Assembly (NCBI GenBank): GCA_023426245.1
Contig: JAFABB010000033.1
Coordinates: forward strand, 1-64,000
Source: Bacillota bacterium
GTDB taxonomy: Bacteria > Bacillota > UBA4882 > UBA8346
Length of the DNA stretch: 64,000 nucleotides
Direction of reading: 5' to 3'
The notes beneath the pieces were generated by a model. That model was not told the origin of the DNA. It saw only the letters and a list, made by a program, of their open reading frames with translations, and made no database searches. Of the stretch, positions 8,042-16,770 are shown in pieces. The number at the start of each line of letters is the position of its first letter. The first letter of the stretch is position 1. The position numbers and the translations under genes are program-made.

Positions 8042-9038
8042 ATTGATGAAATTAATCCAATTCATGAAGGTAACGACCCTCTTTGTTATCCTTGGGATCC
8101 TTATGGTGAGTGCCGGTTGCAAAAAACAAGCCCCAAAAACAGTATCTGCGGTAAAGGCCGAACCGGTAAAACAGTCAGTTGAAGCATTCGGAATCGTGAA
8201 GGCCAGGGATTATAAAGACATTAATCTTGATTTTCCGGCTCAAATTCAAAAAGTGCCGGTAAAGAACGGTCAACATGTAAAGTTAAATGAACCTCTGATC
8301 TATTTAAATATCAATAACTTCATGGCAATGATTAAAAATAAGGAAAACGAACTGAATTCAGCCCGTTTTGAACTGCTCCAAACCCGCAAGAATCTGGCTG
8401 ACGCCAAAGAAGTATACCATCGCGCTCAGCGTCAATTGGCCGATAAGGAAGAGTTGTTTCAGAATGGGGCTATTTCCCGGCAGGAGATCGATGACTTCCG
8501 CGATCAGGCAAAAGAAAAGGAAAAGGCTGTAACCAGGATTGAACCTTTATACGGGCAATCTGAAGCAGAAGCAATCACCAGTATCGGGGTACAATCGGAA
8601 AAGGTTTCGGTGCTGGAATATGATTTGAAACGAATGAAAGACAAACTGAATCAAAGTTTCTTGCAGGGCAATATCATCGTTGCCGATTATGCCAACGCAG
8701 TGGTATATGACGTGAATTGCGCAGCCGGTTACTCGGTCGGTACCAGCGACACTTCCGGAAATGCCCAACAAAAGTTGTTAAGTATCATGGATCTTAACAG
8801 TCTATATATCTCTGCCAATGTGGCCGAGGAGTTTATTAAGGATGTGCGGATCGGCGCCGCTGTCACCATACTGCCGGTCGCGGATAACTCCCGGAAATAC
8901 CGGGGAAAAGTCATCCGCATCGCTGATATGGCAGTAAAAGAAAACGGCGAGACCAATGTGGCTGTTGAGATATCGCTGGATAATCCCGATGGTTTTTTAC
9001 GGCCCAGCTTTAATGTGGATGTGGAGATTGCCAAGTAA
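8022..9038 (+). CDS. Efflux adaptor lipoprotein (HlyD/MacA-like)
   Basis: A membrane-fusion type adaptor of about 339 aa. The N-terminus has a hydrophobic segment and a lipobox (VSAGC), so the mature protein is probably lipid-anchored outside the membrane. A biotinyl-lipoyl half-motif (FPAQIQKVPVKNGQHVKLNEPL) is followed by a long coiled-coil hairpin (about residues 95-195), the second lipoyl half and a beta-barrel (LYISANVAEEFIKDVRIGAAV). This is the MacA/RND adaptor order. I chose ATG 8022 because GGGAGG (8013-8018) lies just upstream; GTG 8025 would give better spacing. An earlier ATG at 7974 would overlap the ATPase by 68 bases and hide the signal sequence. It works with the two preceding ABC genes. 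Confidence 0.85.
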   Translation: MVKKVFELMKLIQFMKVTTLFVILGILMVSAGCKKQAPKTVSAVKAEPVKQSVEAFGIVKARDYKDINLDFPAQIQKVPVKNGQHVKLNEPLIYLNINNFMAMIKNKENELNSARFELLQTRKNLADAKEVYHRAQRQLADKEELFQNGAISRQEIDDFRDQAKEKEKAVTRIEPLYGQSEAEAITSIGVQSEKVSVLEYDLKRMKDKLNQSFLQGNIIVADYANAVVYDVNCAAGYSVGTSDTSGNAQQKLLSIMDLNSLYISANVAEEFIKDVRIGAAVTILPVADNSRKYRGKVIRIADMAVKENGETNVAVEISLDNPDGFLRPSFNVDVEIAK

Positions 9039-9078
9039 ACCAGAGGATTAAATATGAGTAAATTTTTAAGGGGAAAAA

Positions 9079-9107
9079 TTGACATCGATTTTCAACTATG
9101 CTATTAT
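9079..9107 (+). promoter_or_regulatory. Promoter of the thiamine transport operon
   Basis: TTGACA (9079-9084) and TATTAT (9102-9107) with a 17-bp spacer, immediately before the TPP riboswitch. Confidence 0.7.
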
Positions 9108-9112
9108 CAAAC

Positions 9113-9196
9113 CATAATCAAGAGGGGTGCTCTTTGAGGGCTGAGATTATACCCTTTAAACCTGATCCGGGTAATGCCGGCGTAGGGAAAGCGGAT
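9113..9196 (+). promoter_or_regulatory. TPP riboswitch (THI element)
   Basis: The conserved thiamine pyrophosphate aptamer core is present in order: GGGGTGC, CTGAGA (9141-9146), ACCCTTTAAACCTGATC, GGGTAATGCCGGCGTAGGGA. A terminator follows at 9205. GAGGGCT within the aptamer (9136-9142) is repeated exactly as the 3' arm of that terminator. The two can therefore compete for the same AGCCCTC partner, the usual logic of a TPP transcription-off switch. It controls thiB-thiP-thiQ. Confidence 0.95.
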
Positions 9197-9204
9197 ATTA
9201 AAAA

Positions 9205-9231
9205 AGCCCTCTTCTTTGAAGAGGGCTAATT
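9205..9231 (+). terminator. Riboswitch-controlled terminator
   Basis: AGCCCTCTTC (9205-9214) pairs with GAAGAGGGCT (9218-9227) and is followed by AATTTTA. It sits between the TPP aptamer and thiB as the expression platform. Confidence 0.85.
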
Positions 9232-9281
9232 TTATGATGGCGATAGGTGGCGCTCCCCCTATTTAAAGTGGAGGTTAGTTC

Positions 9282-10289
9282 ATGAAAAAGTTTTTTTGGG
9301 GATTATTGGTGGTTGTTTTATTATTGGGTTCTTGTAGTTTCGGGGAAAACAGTAAGCTCTTAACGGTTTATACATATTCGAGCTTTCCCGTGCCTTTGAT
9401 GGAGCAGGCAAAAAGCCATTTTCAAAAAACCTTTGGAGCGAAAGTTGAATTTAAGTCTTTTTCCGACACCGGGCCTTTATTTAATCAATTAATCCAGGAA
9501 AAACAAAATCCCTTGGCGGACGTGGTGATTGGGCTTGACAACAATTATCTGGTCAAGGCGATGAAGTATGATCTTTTTCAGCCTTATCGTCCGAAAGCGG
9601 TTGCCAAAATCAAACGGGAGTTTCTATTTGATCAGCGTTTTTTATTAACGCCATTTGATTATGGATTGATCCTCTTTAATTATGATCGGGAAAAACTTGG
9701 ACGGGTTCCCCGTTCCCATAGGGACTTGCTTGATCCGTATTATAAAGGAAAAATCATTATTGAAAATCCGCAAACATCTTCGCCGGGACAGGTTTTTTTA
9801 TTAACGACGATTGCCTTGTACGGCGAGAAGGGATATCTTAATTATTGGAAGGCTCTGAAAAAAAATATTCTGACGATCGCTCCGGGCTGGGATGAAGCTT
9901 ATGGTATTTATACCAACGGGGAAGCTCCGATCGTTTTATCCTACGGAACAAGCCCGGTTTATCACTTCATTCAGGAGCATACGGAACGGTATCAACCTTT
10001 GGTGCTTGATGACGCGGCTTACGCTCAGATCGAGGCCATGGGAATTGTGAAAGGAACCCGTAATGCCAAACTAGCCGAAGCATTCGAAGAATATGTGTTG
10101 GAGCCGGAGTTTCAGAACCTGATCCCCGAGAACCAGTATATGTACCCGGTACGTCGGGATCTTCAATTGCCGGAGAGTTTCCGGATTGCCGCCCGGGTTA
10201 AAAAGGTTTTAAACTTGCCTGCCGAGAAAGTGGCTAAAAACTTGGACAGCTGGCTTGATCAATGGGAAAAGGTTATCAATGAACAATAA
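9282..10289 (+). CDS. thiB: Thiamine ABC transporter substrate-binding lipoprotein
   Basis: A 335-aa solute-binding protein of the ThiB type, which captures thiamine (or its phosphates) outside the membrane for the ThiP/ThiQ importer. It has a lipoprotein signal with lipobox LLGSC (Cys18). The mature part shows the ThiB landmarks LTVYTYSSF near the start, ADVVIGLDNNYL, and PIVLSYGTSPVYH in the second lobe. GGAGG upstream of ATG 9282 is a strong ribosome-binding site. It is the first gene after a TPP riboswitch, which fixes the substrate class with good confidence. Its end overlaps the permease start. Confidence 0.92.
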   Translation: MKKFFWGLLVVVLLLGSCSFGENSKLLTVYTYSSFPVPLMEQAKSHFQKTFGAKVEFKSFSDTGPLFNQLIQEKQNPLADVVIGLDNNYLVKAMKYDLFQPYRPKAVAKIKREFLFDQRFLLTPFDYGLILFNYDREKLGRVPRSHRDLLDPYYKGKIIIENPQTSSPGQVFLLTTIALYGEKGYLNYWKALKKNILTIAPGWDEAYGIYTNGEAPIVLSYGTSPVYHFIQEHTERYQPLVLDDAAYAQIEAMGIVKGTRNAKLAEAFEEYVLEPEFQNLIPENQYMYPVRRDLQLPESFRIAARVKKVLNLPAEKVAKNLDSWLDQWEKVINEQ

Positions 10290-11937
10290 TCCTTCCAATC
10301 CGTCGGGATCCGGAAAACCGCTTATCTATGGCATTACATTGGCACTTTTTTATTTACCGGTGATGATTGTTTTGGCAAAAGCGTTCCTGGCGAGGGACGC
10401 TTTTGTTCACCTCGGACGGTTTCTTGGCTCCCGGCTTTTTTTGAATACTTTGTTTTTTTCGGTTGAAGAAGCTTTTTTGAGCGCGGCCCTCAGTTTGCTA
10501 TTGGCCCTCCCCGGGGCCTATTTCTTTGGGCGTTTTAATTTTCCCGGCAAAAATATCATGCGCGGCATCATGGTGCTACCGTTTATGTTCCCCAGTATCA
10601 TGGTGGTCCTGGGAATGATCGTTTTTTATGGAAATAATGGTGTGTTCAATCACTTGATTTCCTCACTGGGCAGCAGCTTTAGATTCACCGAACTATATGG
10701 GTTTTGGGGGATTATTTTAGCGCACGTTTTCTATAATTTCACTTTTTGTCTGCGGATGTTAGGAGAAAGCTGGCAAAGAATCGATGCCAGGCTGCTGGAA
10801 GCTTCGCACACCTTAGGGGCCCAATCCTTTGCTACCTGGCGGCGCATTGTACTTCCGCTCTTATTGCCGACGATGATGTATCTTTTGGTGCTGGTGTTTT
10901 TATATTCTTTTCTCAGTTTCACCATTGTCCTGGTTTTGGGTGGTTATCTTTATAAAACCTTTGAAGTGTTAATCTACATTGATTACAATCAAAAACTCGA
11001 TTTTAACAGGGCTGCTATGATTGCTGCCGTTCAAACAATAATTTTAGCGGCAGTGATGAGTTTTCAAGGATTTTTGAGCCGGAGAGCCAAAAACCTTTCG
11101 GAGTCCGTTTTAGAATTACCCAAATTAAGTTTTAAAAAATTCCCGCTGCAAACCGGAATTTTTGGGGGATATCTGATATTGGCCGCCTTCTTCCTGCTGG
11201 GCCCGTTTGTGACTATTTTGGGGCGCTCTTTTCATGAGGGAGGAACATTCAACGGCTCATTTACGCTGGCCAATTATAGCTTGTTGTTTCGGGACGGGTT
11301 TAAGTTCGCGGTCGGCAAAGATTTTGCAAGCATGTTTTGCTCAAGTCTTTTCATTTCATTGGCGGTCTCTTTGCTAACCGTAGCGTTGGCCTATTGGTTT
11401 GCCAGAGAGCGCCGGAAGCAGGCTTGGCAAAACGTTGACTTATGGCTCCAACTGCCGCTGGGAATTTCCTTCTTAACATTTGCTTTTGGACTTTTTTGGA
11501 TCGGCCGGACTTTTCCCAGTGGGGTATTGGTAATCTGGGCTCAGGTTTTTATGATTTTTCCGTTTGTTTATTCCTTGTTAAAAACTTCCCGGGCTGAACT
11601 GGGAGACCAGTTGCTGGATGCTGCCGCCACTTTAGGGGCAAACAGGAAAAAGGCATTTTGGTCCGTGGAGTTTCCGATCATGAAAAAATCAATTATTACT
11701 GCTTTAACATATGCAATGGCTTTATCTCTTGGGGATTTGACAGCGGTTTTGGTCTTGGGCAGGGGAGAATTGATAACGATTCCGGTGGCAATCTACCGTC
11801 TTATCGGCCATTACCGGTTCGCACAGGCCACAGCTCTCGGCAGTCTATTTATTTTAGCGGCTTTCATATTTTTTATCCTTTTGGAAGCCGGCAAGTTTCA
11901 GGGAATGAAAAAAGGTCCTTCGCGCCTGCGCGACTGA
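10279..11937 (+). CDS. thiP: Thiamine ABC transporter permease
   Basis: A 552-aa permease with about twelve membrane helices in two homologous halves, each with the EAA cytoplasmic loop that docks the ATPase (LLEASHTLGAQSFATWRRI; LLDAAATLGANRKKAFW). This fused two-domain form is characteristic of ThiP and of iron(III) permeases of the same family; the riboswitch and ThiB favour thiamine. I place the start at ATG 10279, with AAAAGG upstream, overlapping thiB by 11 bases; an in-frame start 24 bases earlier would overlap more. Confidence 0.9.
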   Translation: MNNNPSNPSGSGKPLIYGITLALFYLPVMIVLAKAFLARDAFVHLGRFLGSRLFLNTLFFSVEEAFLSAALSLLLALPGAYFFGRFNFPGKNIMRGIMVLPFMFPSIMVVLGMIVFYGNNGVFNHLISSLGSSFRFTELYGFWGIILAHVFYNFTFCLRMLGESWQRIDARLLEASHTLGAQSFATWRRIVLPLLLPTMMYLLVLVFLYSFLSFTIVLVLGGYLYKTFEVLIYIDYNQKLDFNRAAMIAAVQTIILAAVMSFQGFLSRRAKNLSESVLELPKLSFKKFPLQTGIFGGYLILAAFFLLGPFVTILGRSFHEGGTFNGSFTLANYSLLFRDGFKFAVGKDFASMFCSSLFISLAVSLLTVALAYWFARERRKQAWQNVDLWLQLPLGISFLTFAFGLFWIGRTFPSGVLVIWAQVFMIFPFVYSLLKTSRAELGDQLLDAAATLGANRKKAFWSVEFPIMKKSIITALTYAMALSLGDLTAVLVLGRGELITIPVAIYRLIGHYRFAQATALGSLFILAAFIFFILLEAGKFQGMKKGPSRLRD

Positions 11938-11982
11938 CATTTCCAGCGGGCAACGAAGAAGGAATCCCAAGGAGGTCTGAAA

Positions 11983-13041
11983 ATGGAAGAGCCCTTTTTA
12001 TCCATTGATATAACGAAACTTTACCCTGAATTTGAAATTCAAGTCTGTTTACAGGTGCGGCGAGGAGAGTTTTTTTCTCTGGTTGGTCCCAGCGGATGCG
12101 GTAAAACCACATTATTGCGGCTGATTGCGGGCTTGGAAACCGCTGATGGGGGATTCATATGTTTGGATGGGCGGGAGATAACGAAGACTCCGGCGGCAGA
12201 CAGGCATATCGGGTTGGTATTTCAGGAATATGCTCTTTTTCCCCACCTGACTGTGGCTCAAAATATCGAATACGGTTTGCAGGTTCAGAAAATGCCTTCC
12301 CTGGCGAGGAAAAGCCGGCTTCATGATTTACTGGCCCTTTTTGAACTGGAACCCTTGGCGATGCGTGAAATTCATCAAATATCCGGAGGGGAACGCCAGC
12401 GGGTCGCCATGGCGAGAGCTTTAGCCCCCAATCCACTCATCTTATTAATGGATGAACCTTTTTCTGCTCTGGATTACGGCTTGCGGCAACGCTTACAAAA
12501 GGATTTGCAGCAAATACAAAAAAGCCTTGGCTTTACGGCTATTTTTGTTACCCATCAGCAGGAAGAGGCGCTTTCGTTATCGGACCGTTTGGCTGTGATG
12601 CAAAAGGGAAGGGTTTCTCAAATGGGAACTTCGAAAGAAATTTATGATGAACCGGCCAGCCGTTTTGTAGCCGAATTTCTGGGTGATGCCAATATTTTGC
12701 CTTGTGGGATACGCCCCATTGACGGTAAGTCCCATCTTCAGCTCGGAACCAATGATTTAGGGTGTATGCCTGAATTCCAAAACCGGCAGGATGGGCAATA
12801 TTGGTTGATGATCCGCCCGGAAGATTTGGAACTTGCCGCAGAAGATTCAGGACGCTTTCATCCTAATTTACCGGTTAAAGTCACCGGTCTGGAATATTTG
12901 GGGTATGCTTATCGAATCGAAGCCATGTATGGTTCATACACAATAAAGGCTATGCTCGGGAAAAACAGTAAGCCGCCGGCAATCGGGATGGAAGTGACCC
13001 TTTCGATGAACCCATCCGATATCAGAATTCTTTCGGATTAA
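11983..13041 (+). CDS. thiQ: Thiamine ABC transporter ATP-binding protein, long form
   Basis: A 352-aa ATPase with Walker A GPSGCGKT at residues 35-42, signature ISGGERQR at 133-140 and Walker B LILLMDE at about 152-158. It energises thiamine uptake with ThiB and ThiP. Proteobacterial ThiQ is about 230 aa. This protein has an extra C-terminal segment of about 110 aa whose ending (YWLMIRPEDLEL, YTIKAMLGKN) looks like the TOBE domain of PotA/FbpC-type ATPases. It may therefore descend from that branch. GGAGG precedes ATG 11983. It belongs to the riboswitch-controlled operon. Confidence 0.85.
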   Translation: MEEPFLSIDITKLYPEFEIQVCLQVRRGEFFSLVGPSGCGKTTLLRLIAGLETADGGFICLDGREITKTPAADRHIGLVFQEYALFPHLTVAQNIEYGLQVQKMPSLARKSRLHDLLALFELEPLAMREIHQISGGERQRVAMARALAPNPLILLMDEPFSALDYGLRQRLQKDLQQIQKSLGFTAIFVTHQQEEALSLSDRLAVMQKGRVSQMGTSKEIYDEPASRFVAEFLGDANILPCGIRPIDGKSHLQLGTNDLGCMPEFQNRQDGQYWLMIRPEDLELAAEDSGRFHPNLPVKVTGLEYLGYAYRIEAMYGSYTIKAMLGKNSKPPAIGMEVTLSMNPSDIRILSD

Positions 13042-13149
13042 ACAATTCAATCTTCAATCGTTTTCACTTCGTCAAATTCAGAAAATTGAAAGGTTTGGTT
13101 GTTTTTTTGTCGAATAAAACGAAAAACGATTATTTCCCGGAGGCGTTGA

Positions 13150-13947
13150 ATGTATCAAGAACCGCAGTTGGGACCCTCAGTCTTCTCCAAATTGTTGGCG
13201 ATCTGGGGTATCGTCTTGGTAATCATCATCGGTACGGCGTTGGTTACGGGCGGTCAAGTGTATTGGTGGCAAAAAGCAGTCGCCCGCCAGGAACAACTAA
13301 ACCTGAAACAACAAATTCGTGATTTAAAGGATGAAATCCAGGTCTTAAAAAGCAATCATCCGTTAAATCAGGTAAATCGGGGGATTCAAGAAGCCAAACT
13401 TTCGGCAGCCGTCCCAAAAGCAGTCCATGAAGAAACCAAATTGCAAAAAGAACTGGAGGGCCGGGAGAAAAAAGTAATCGTTTTGCTCAGTAGAGGGGAC
13501 ATGGAATCCCTGGCGCGGTATGTCCATCCGGAAAAGGGACTGCGTTTTTCAATGAGCTCCGAAGTCGACACCCGGAAAGATCAGGTTTTTTCCAAGAAAG
13601 AACTGACTCACTTTTTTAGGGCTTATCCATCTTATACTTGGGGATATGACGAAGAAAACGGTATGCCGTTGCATCTAAAAACCTCCGATTATTACCGGAA
13701 TTACGTATATGATGCACCTTACGCCGATACCAGAGAGATAAGTTATCATGATGCTATGAATGCAGGTTTTGGCACCGGTAACTGTTTTGAGGCCTATCCT
13801 CATTCCATTGTGGCCGAATATCGGGTGAGTGAAACCGGTACCACGGATAAAGTCGGCGCGAATTGGCGAAGCATCCGGCTGGTATTTGAGAAATACCGAA
13901 AAACATGGTTTTTAACAGGAATTATTCATGAACTGTGGACGCTATGA
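13150..13947 (+). CDS. Membrane-anchored protein with coiled coil, unknown function
   Basis: A 265-aa protein with one membrane segment near the N-terminus (about residues 13-35), a charged coiled coil (about 41-66), and an extracytoplasmic domain of about 150 aa. The domain contains FSKKELTHFFRAYPSYTWGY, a conserved-looking NAGFGTGNCFEAYPHSIVAEY patch, and a C-terminal WRSIRLVFEKY...WFLTGIIHEL motif. Such domains occur in spore-former proteins of unknown function. CCCGGAGG precedes ATG 13150. It follows thiQ by 108 bases and ends before a terminator, so it could be the last gene of the thi transcript or be independent. Confidence 0.7.
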   Translation: MYQEPQLGPSVFSKLLAIWGIVLVIIIGTALVTGGQVYWWQKAVARQEQLNLKQQIRDLKDEIQVLKSNHPLNQVNRGIQEAKLSAAVPKAVHEETKLQKELEGREKKVIVLLSRGDMESLARYVHPEKGLRFSMSSEVDTRKDQVFSKKELTHFFRAYPSYTWGYDEENGMPLHLKTSDYYRNYVYDAPYADTREISYHDAMNAGFGTGNCFEAYPHSIVAEYRVSETGTTDKVGANWRSIRLVFEKYRKTWFLTGIIHELWTL

Positions 13948-14010
13948 ACCCCGTAAATTCTATTGTCCGCGAATATTCTCGAAATCTGTGTTTTTTAAAA
14001 AAGGATACTT

Positions 14011-14048
14011 GCCGGATTTGTCGAACATACACGATAAATCCGGCTTTT
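14011..14048 (+). terminator. Terminator before mutS
   Basis: GCCGGATTT (14011-14019) pairs with AAATCCGGC, followed by TTTTT. Confidence 0.85.
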
Positions 14049-14116
14049 TAACCCTTGATGACTAATTTTTTCCTTGAAATTTGATAATTTGTATCGTTTT
14101 TATTTGAGGTGTCAAA

Positions 14117-16759
14117 ATGGCAAAAACTACGCCCATGCTTCAACAATATATGGAGGTCAAGAAGGAATACGAAGGCTGTATCCTTTTTTTTAGGCTGGGC
14201 GATTTTTACGAAATGTTTTTGGATGACGCGGTCACTGCCTCCCGTGAATTGGAAATCGTTCTTACCTCCCGGGAATCCGGCGGCAATGAAAGAATTCCCA
14301 TGTGCGGAATCCCCTATCATGCAGTTTCGGGATATCTGGCTAAATTGCTCAGCAAAGGGTATAAAGTAGCCATCTGCGAACAGGTGGAAGATCCCAAACT
14401 TGCCAAGGGAATTGTAAAGCGGGAAGTGATCCGGGTCATTACTCCCGGCACGGTCATTGAAGATCAGTTGCTGACGGAGAAGGCCAATAATTATTTGGCC
14501 ACCTTTGTGGGCTGGGAGAATCTTTGGGGCCTTGGTTATGTTGATCTTTCAACCGGTGAATTCAAGGTTACTCAATTTCCAAAAGCGGAAACAACGTTGT
14601 TAATTACCGAGCTGACCCGGATCCGCCCCGCCGAGCTCTATATCTTAAAAAATGAACAGGATTTGGTTGGGCGTTTTCAGCAAATTTCCGATGTTTCAAT
14701 AACCTTGGGAAGTGCCGTTTCGTTTCAATATGAACAAGCTTATCATTTGTTACTTGAACATTTTCAGGTTCAAAGCCTCCGTGCTTTCGGAATGGAAGAA
14801 TTACCGGCCGCAGTTTGCGCTGCCGGGGCTGTTTTACAATACCTGATCGAGACTCAGAAAAATACTCTGCTTCATTTAAGAAAAATCAGCACCTATCAAA
14901 CCGGTGAATATATGGCCCTGGATCTGGCCACCAGACGCAATTTGGAATTAACGCGGAATATCCGGAGTGGCGAAATCAGCAGTAGCCTCTATGGAGTATT
15001 GGATCAAACCGTGACCTCAATGGGGGGAAGAATGTTAAGAAACTGGGTTGAACAACCTTTAACCCGTTTGAAACCCATTCAAGAACGTCAATCAGCCATT
15101 GGGGAGTTTACTGTTAATCTGGAGGCCCGGGAAACCATAAGGGAAGGTTTGCATAAAACCTATGATTTACAGCGTATTTTAAGCAAACTTGCCAGCAATA
15201 ACGCAAATGCAAGGGATTTATTGGCTCTAAAAAATACTTTAGCGGAAATCCCGGCGCTCAAAGAATCCTTGCGAAACTTTTCCAGTGAACGATTGGTCTT
15301 TCTCAAAGAAAAACTTCAACCTCTTTCGGCATTGAGTGAAATGCTGGAATCGGCTTTAAAGGACGATCCGCCCCTTTCCGTCAAAGAAGGCGGAATGATC
15401 AAGAATTCCTATCATGCAGAATTGGCTCATCTCATTGAAGCCAGTTCTCAAGGTAGACGTTGGGTAGCCGAACTGGAACAAAAGGAGAAAGAACGGACCG
15501 GTATTAAATCATTAAAAATTGGTTACAACCAGGTTTTCGGATATTATATTGAAGTCACCCATGCCAATTTGAATCTGGTGCCGCCGGATTATATCCGGAA
15601 ACAAACTCTTGCCAATGGAGAACGGTTTATCAACCAGACCTTAAAAGAATATGAGGATTTGATTGTTAATGCCCATGAAAAAAGTACAGCCCTTGAGTTT
15701 CAGATTTTCTGTCAGTTGCGGGAGGCTGTTTTAAAAGAAATCGACAGTTTGCAGGCCAATGCCGATGCTTTGGCAGAGTTGGACGTACTGGTTGCACTGG
15801 CTGAAACTGCGGTACGTTATAATTATGTCAGGCCCGAAATGAATGAAACCGGTAAAATACTCATTGTTGATGGCCGTCATCCGGTTGTCGAAAGAATGCT
15901 CCCTGCCGGAAAATTTGTTCCCAATGATACATTTCTGGAGATGACCGATAACCGGACCCAAATTATTACCGGTCCGAACATGGCCGGAAAATCAACCTAC
16001 ATGCGGCAAGTGGCTTTAATTGTCCTTTTGGCTCATATCGGCAGTTTTATTCCTGCCAAATCTGCGGAAATTTCCGTAGTTGACAGGATTTTTACCCGGG
16101 TAGGCGCTTCGGATGATTTGGCAACCGGACAGAGTACTTTTATGGTTGAAATGAACGAAGTGGCTTATATTTTGAATCATGCCACTTTCCGTTCTCTGGT
16201 GATATTGGATGAAATCGGCCGCGGTACCAGTACTTTCGACGGCCTAAGCATTGCTTGGGCTGTTGTTGAGTTCATTCATCATACCCAACGGATTGGTTGC
16301 AAAACATTGGTTGCTACGCATTACCATGAATTGACCGAGTTAGAAGAAGAAAATCCGGGGCTGAAAAACTATCATATCGCTGTTGAGCGGGATGGGGAAG
16401 AAATTGTTTTTTTACGTAAAATTCTTCCGGGAAAAGCGGACCAAAGTTATGGAATCGAAGTAGCCCGCTTAGCTGGATTACCTGGTGAAATTACAGGAAG
16501 GGCCAAAGAAATTTTGGCGACTCTTGAAAAAAATGATCTTGTGGAAGTAAAAAAAGCCAGGGAACCCAAAGAACCAAAGGAACTGAAAGAACCGAAGGTT
16601 TCACAAAACCAATTATCGCTTTTCCCGGTTGAAAAAGATGCTATTTTGGAGGAAATTCGCGAAATTGACTTGGTATCAATTACGCCTCTCCAAGCCCTGA
16701 ATTTTCTTTATGAATGGCAGCAAAAAATACGTCGACAAATGGATTCTTCGTGCCGATAG
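14117..16759 (+). CDS. mutS: DNA mismatch repair protein MutS
   Basis: An 880-aa mismatch-recognition ATPase. The N-terminal mismatch-binding domain has the F-x-E motif (GDFYEMF, about residue 30). The connector, lever and clamp domains fill the middle, and the ABC-type ATPase has Walker A GPNMAGKS at about 619-626, the signature STFMVEM, Walker B LVILDEIGRGTS, and TLVATHYHEL. The charged repeat KEPKEPKELKEPK near residue 810 is a linker before the C-terminal tail SLFPVEKD, which resembles a clamp-binding segment. It heads the mutS-mutL-miaA-hfq cluster common in Bacillota. The ribosome-binding site is TTGAGGTG. Confidence 0.98.
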   Translation: MAKTTPMLQQYMEVKKEYEGCILFFRLGDFYEMFLDDAVTASRELEIVLTSRESGGNERIPMCGIPYHAVSGYLAKLLSKGYKVAICEQVEDPKLAKGIVKREVIRVITPGTVIEDQLLTEKANNYLATFVGWENLWGLGYVDLSTGEFKVTQFPKAETTLLITELTRIRPAELYILKNEQDLVGRFQQISDVSITLGSAVSFQYEQAYHLLLEHFQVQSLRAFGMEELPAAVCAAGAVLQYLIETQKNTLLHLRKISTYQTGEYMALDLATRRNLELTRNIRSGEISSSLYGVLDQTVTSMGGRMLRNWVEQPLTRLKPIQERQSAIGEFTVNLEARETIREGLHKTYDLQRILSKLASNNANARDLLALKNTLAEIPALKESLRNFSSERLVFLKEKLQPLSALSEMLESALKDDPPLSVKEGGMIKNSYHAELAHLIEASSQGRRWVAELEQKEKERTGIKSLKIGYNQVFGYYIEVTHANLNLVPPDYIRKQTLANGERFINQTLKEYEDLIVNAHEKSTALEFQIFCQLREAVLKEIDSLQANADALAELDVLVALAETAVRYNYVRPEMNETGKILIVDGRHPVVERMLPAGKFVPNDTFLEMTDNRTQIITGPNMAGKSTYMRQVALIVLLAHIGSFIPAKSAEISVVDRIFTRVGASDDLATGQSTFMVEMNEVAYILNHATFRSLVILDEIGRGTSTFDGLSIAWAVVEFIHHTQRIGCKTLVATHYHELTELEEENPGLKNYHIAVERDGEEIVFLRKILPGKADQSYGIEVARLAGLPGEITGRAKEILATLEKNDLVEVKKAREPKEPKELKEPKVSQNQLSLFPVEKDAILEEIREIDLVSITPLQALNFLYEWQQKIRRQMDSSCR

Positions 16760-16770
16760 TAAAAAAAGAG

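Noticed and set aside
16714..16770. Upstream ATG or GTG as the mutL start
   Set aside because: It would extend MutL by about 20 residues unrelated to the family and overlap mutS by 46 bases; the ribosome-binding site points further downstream.
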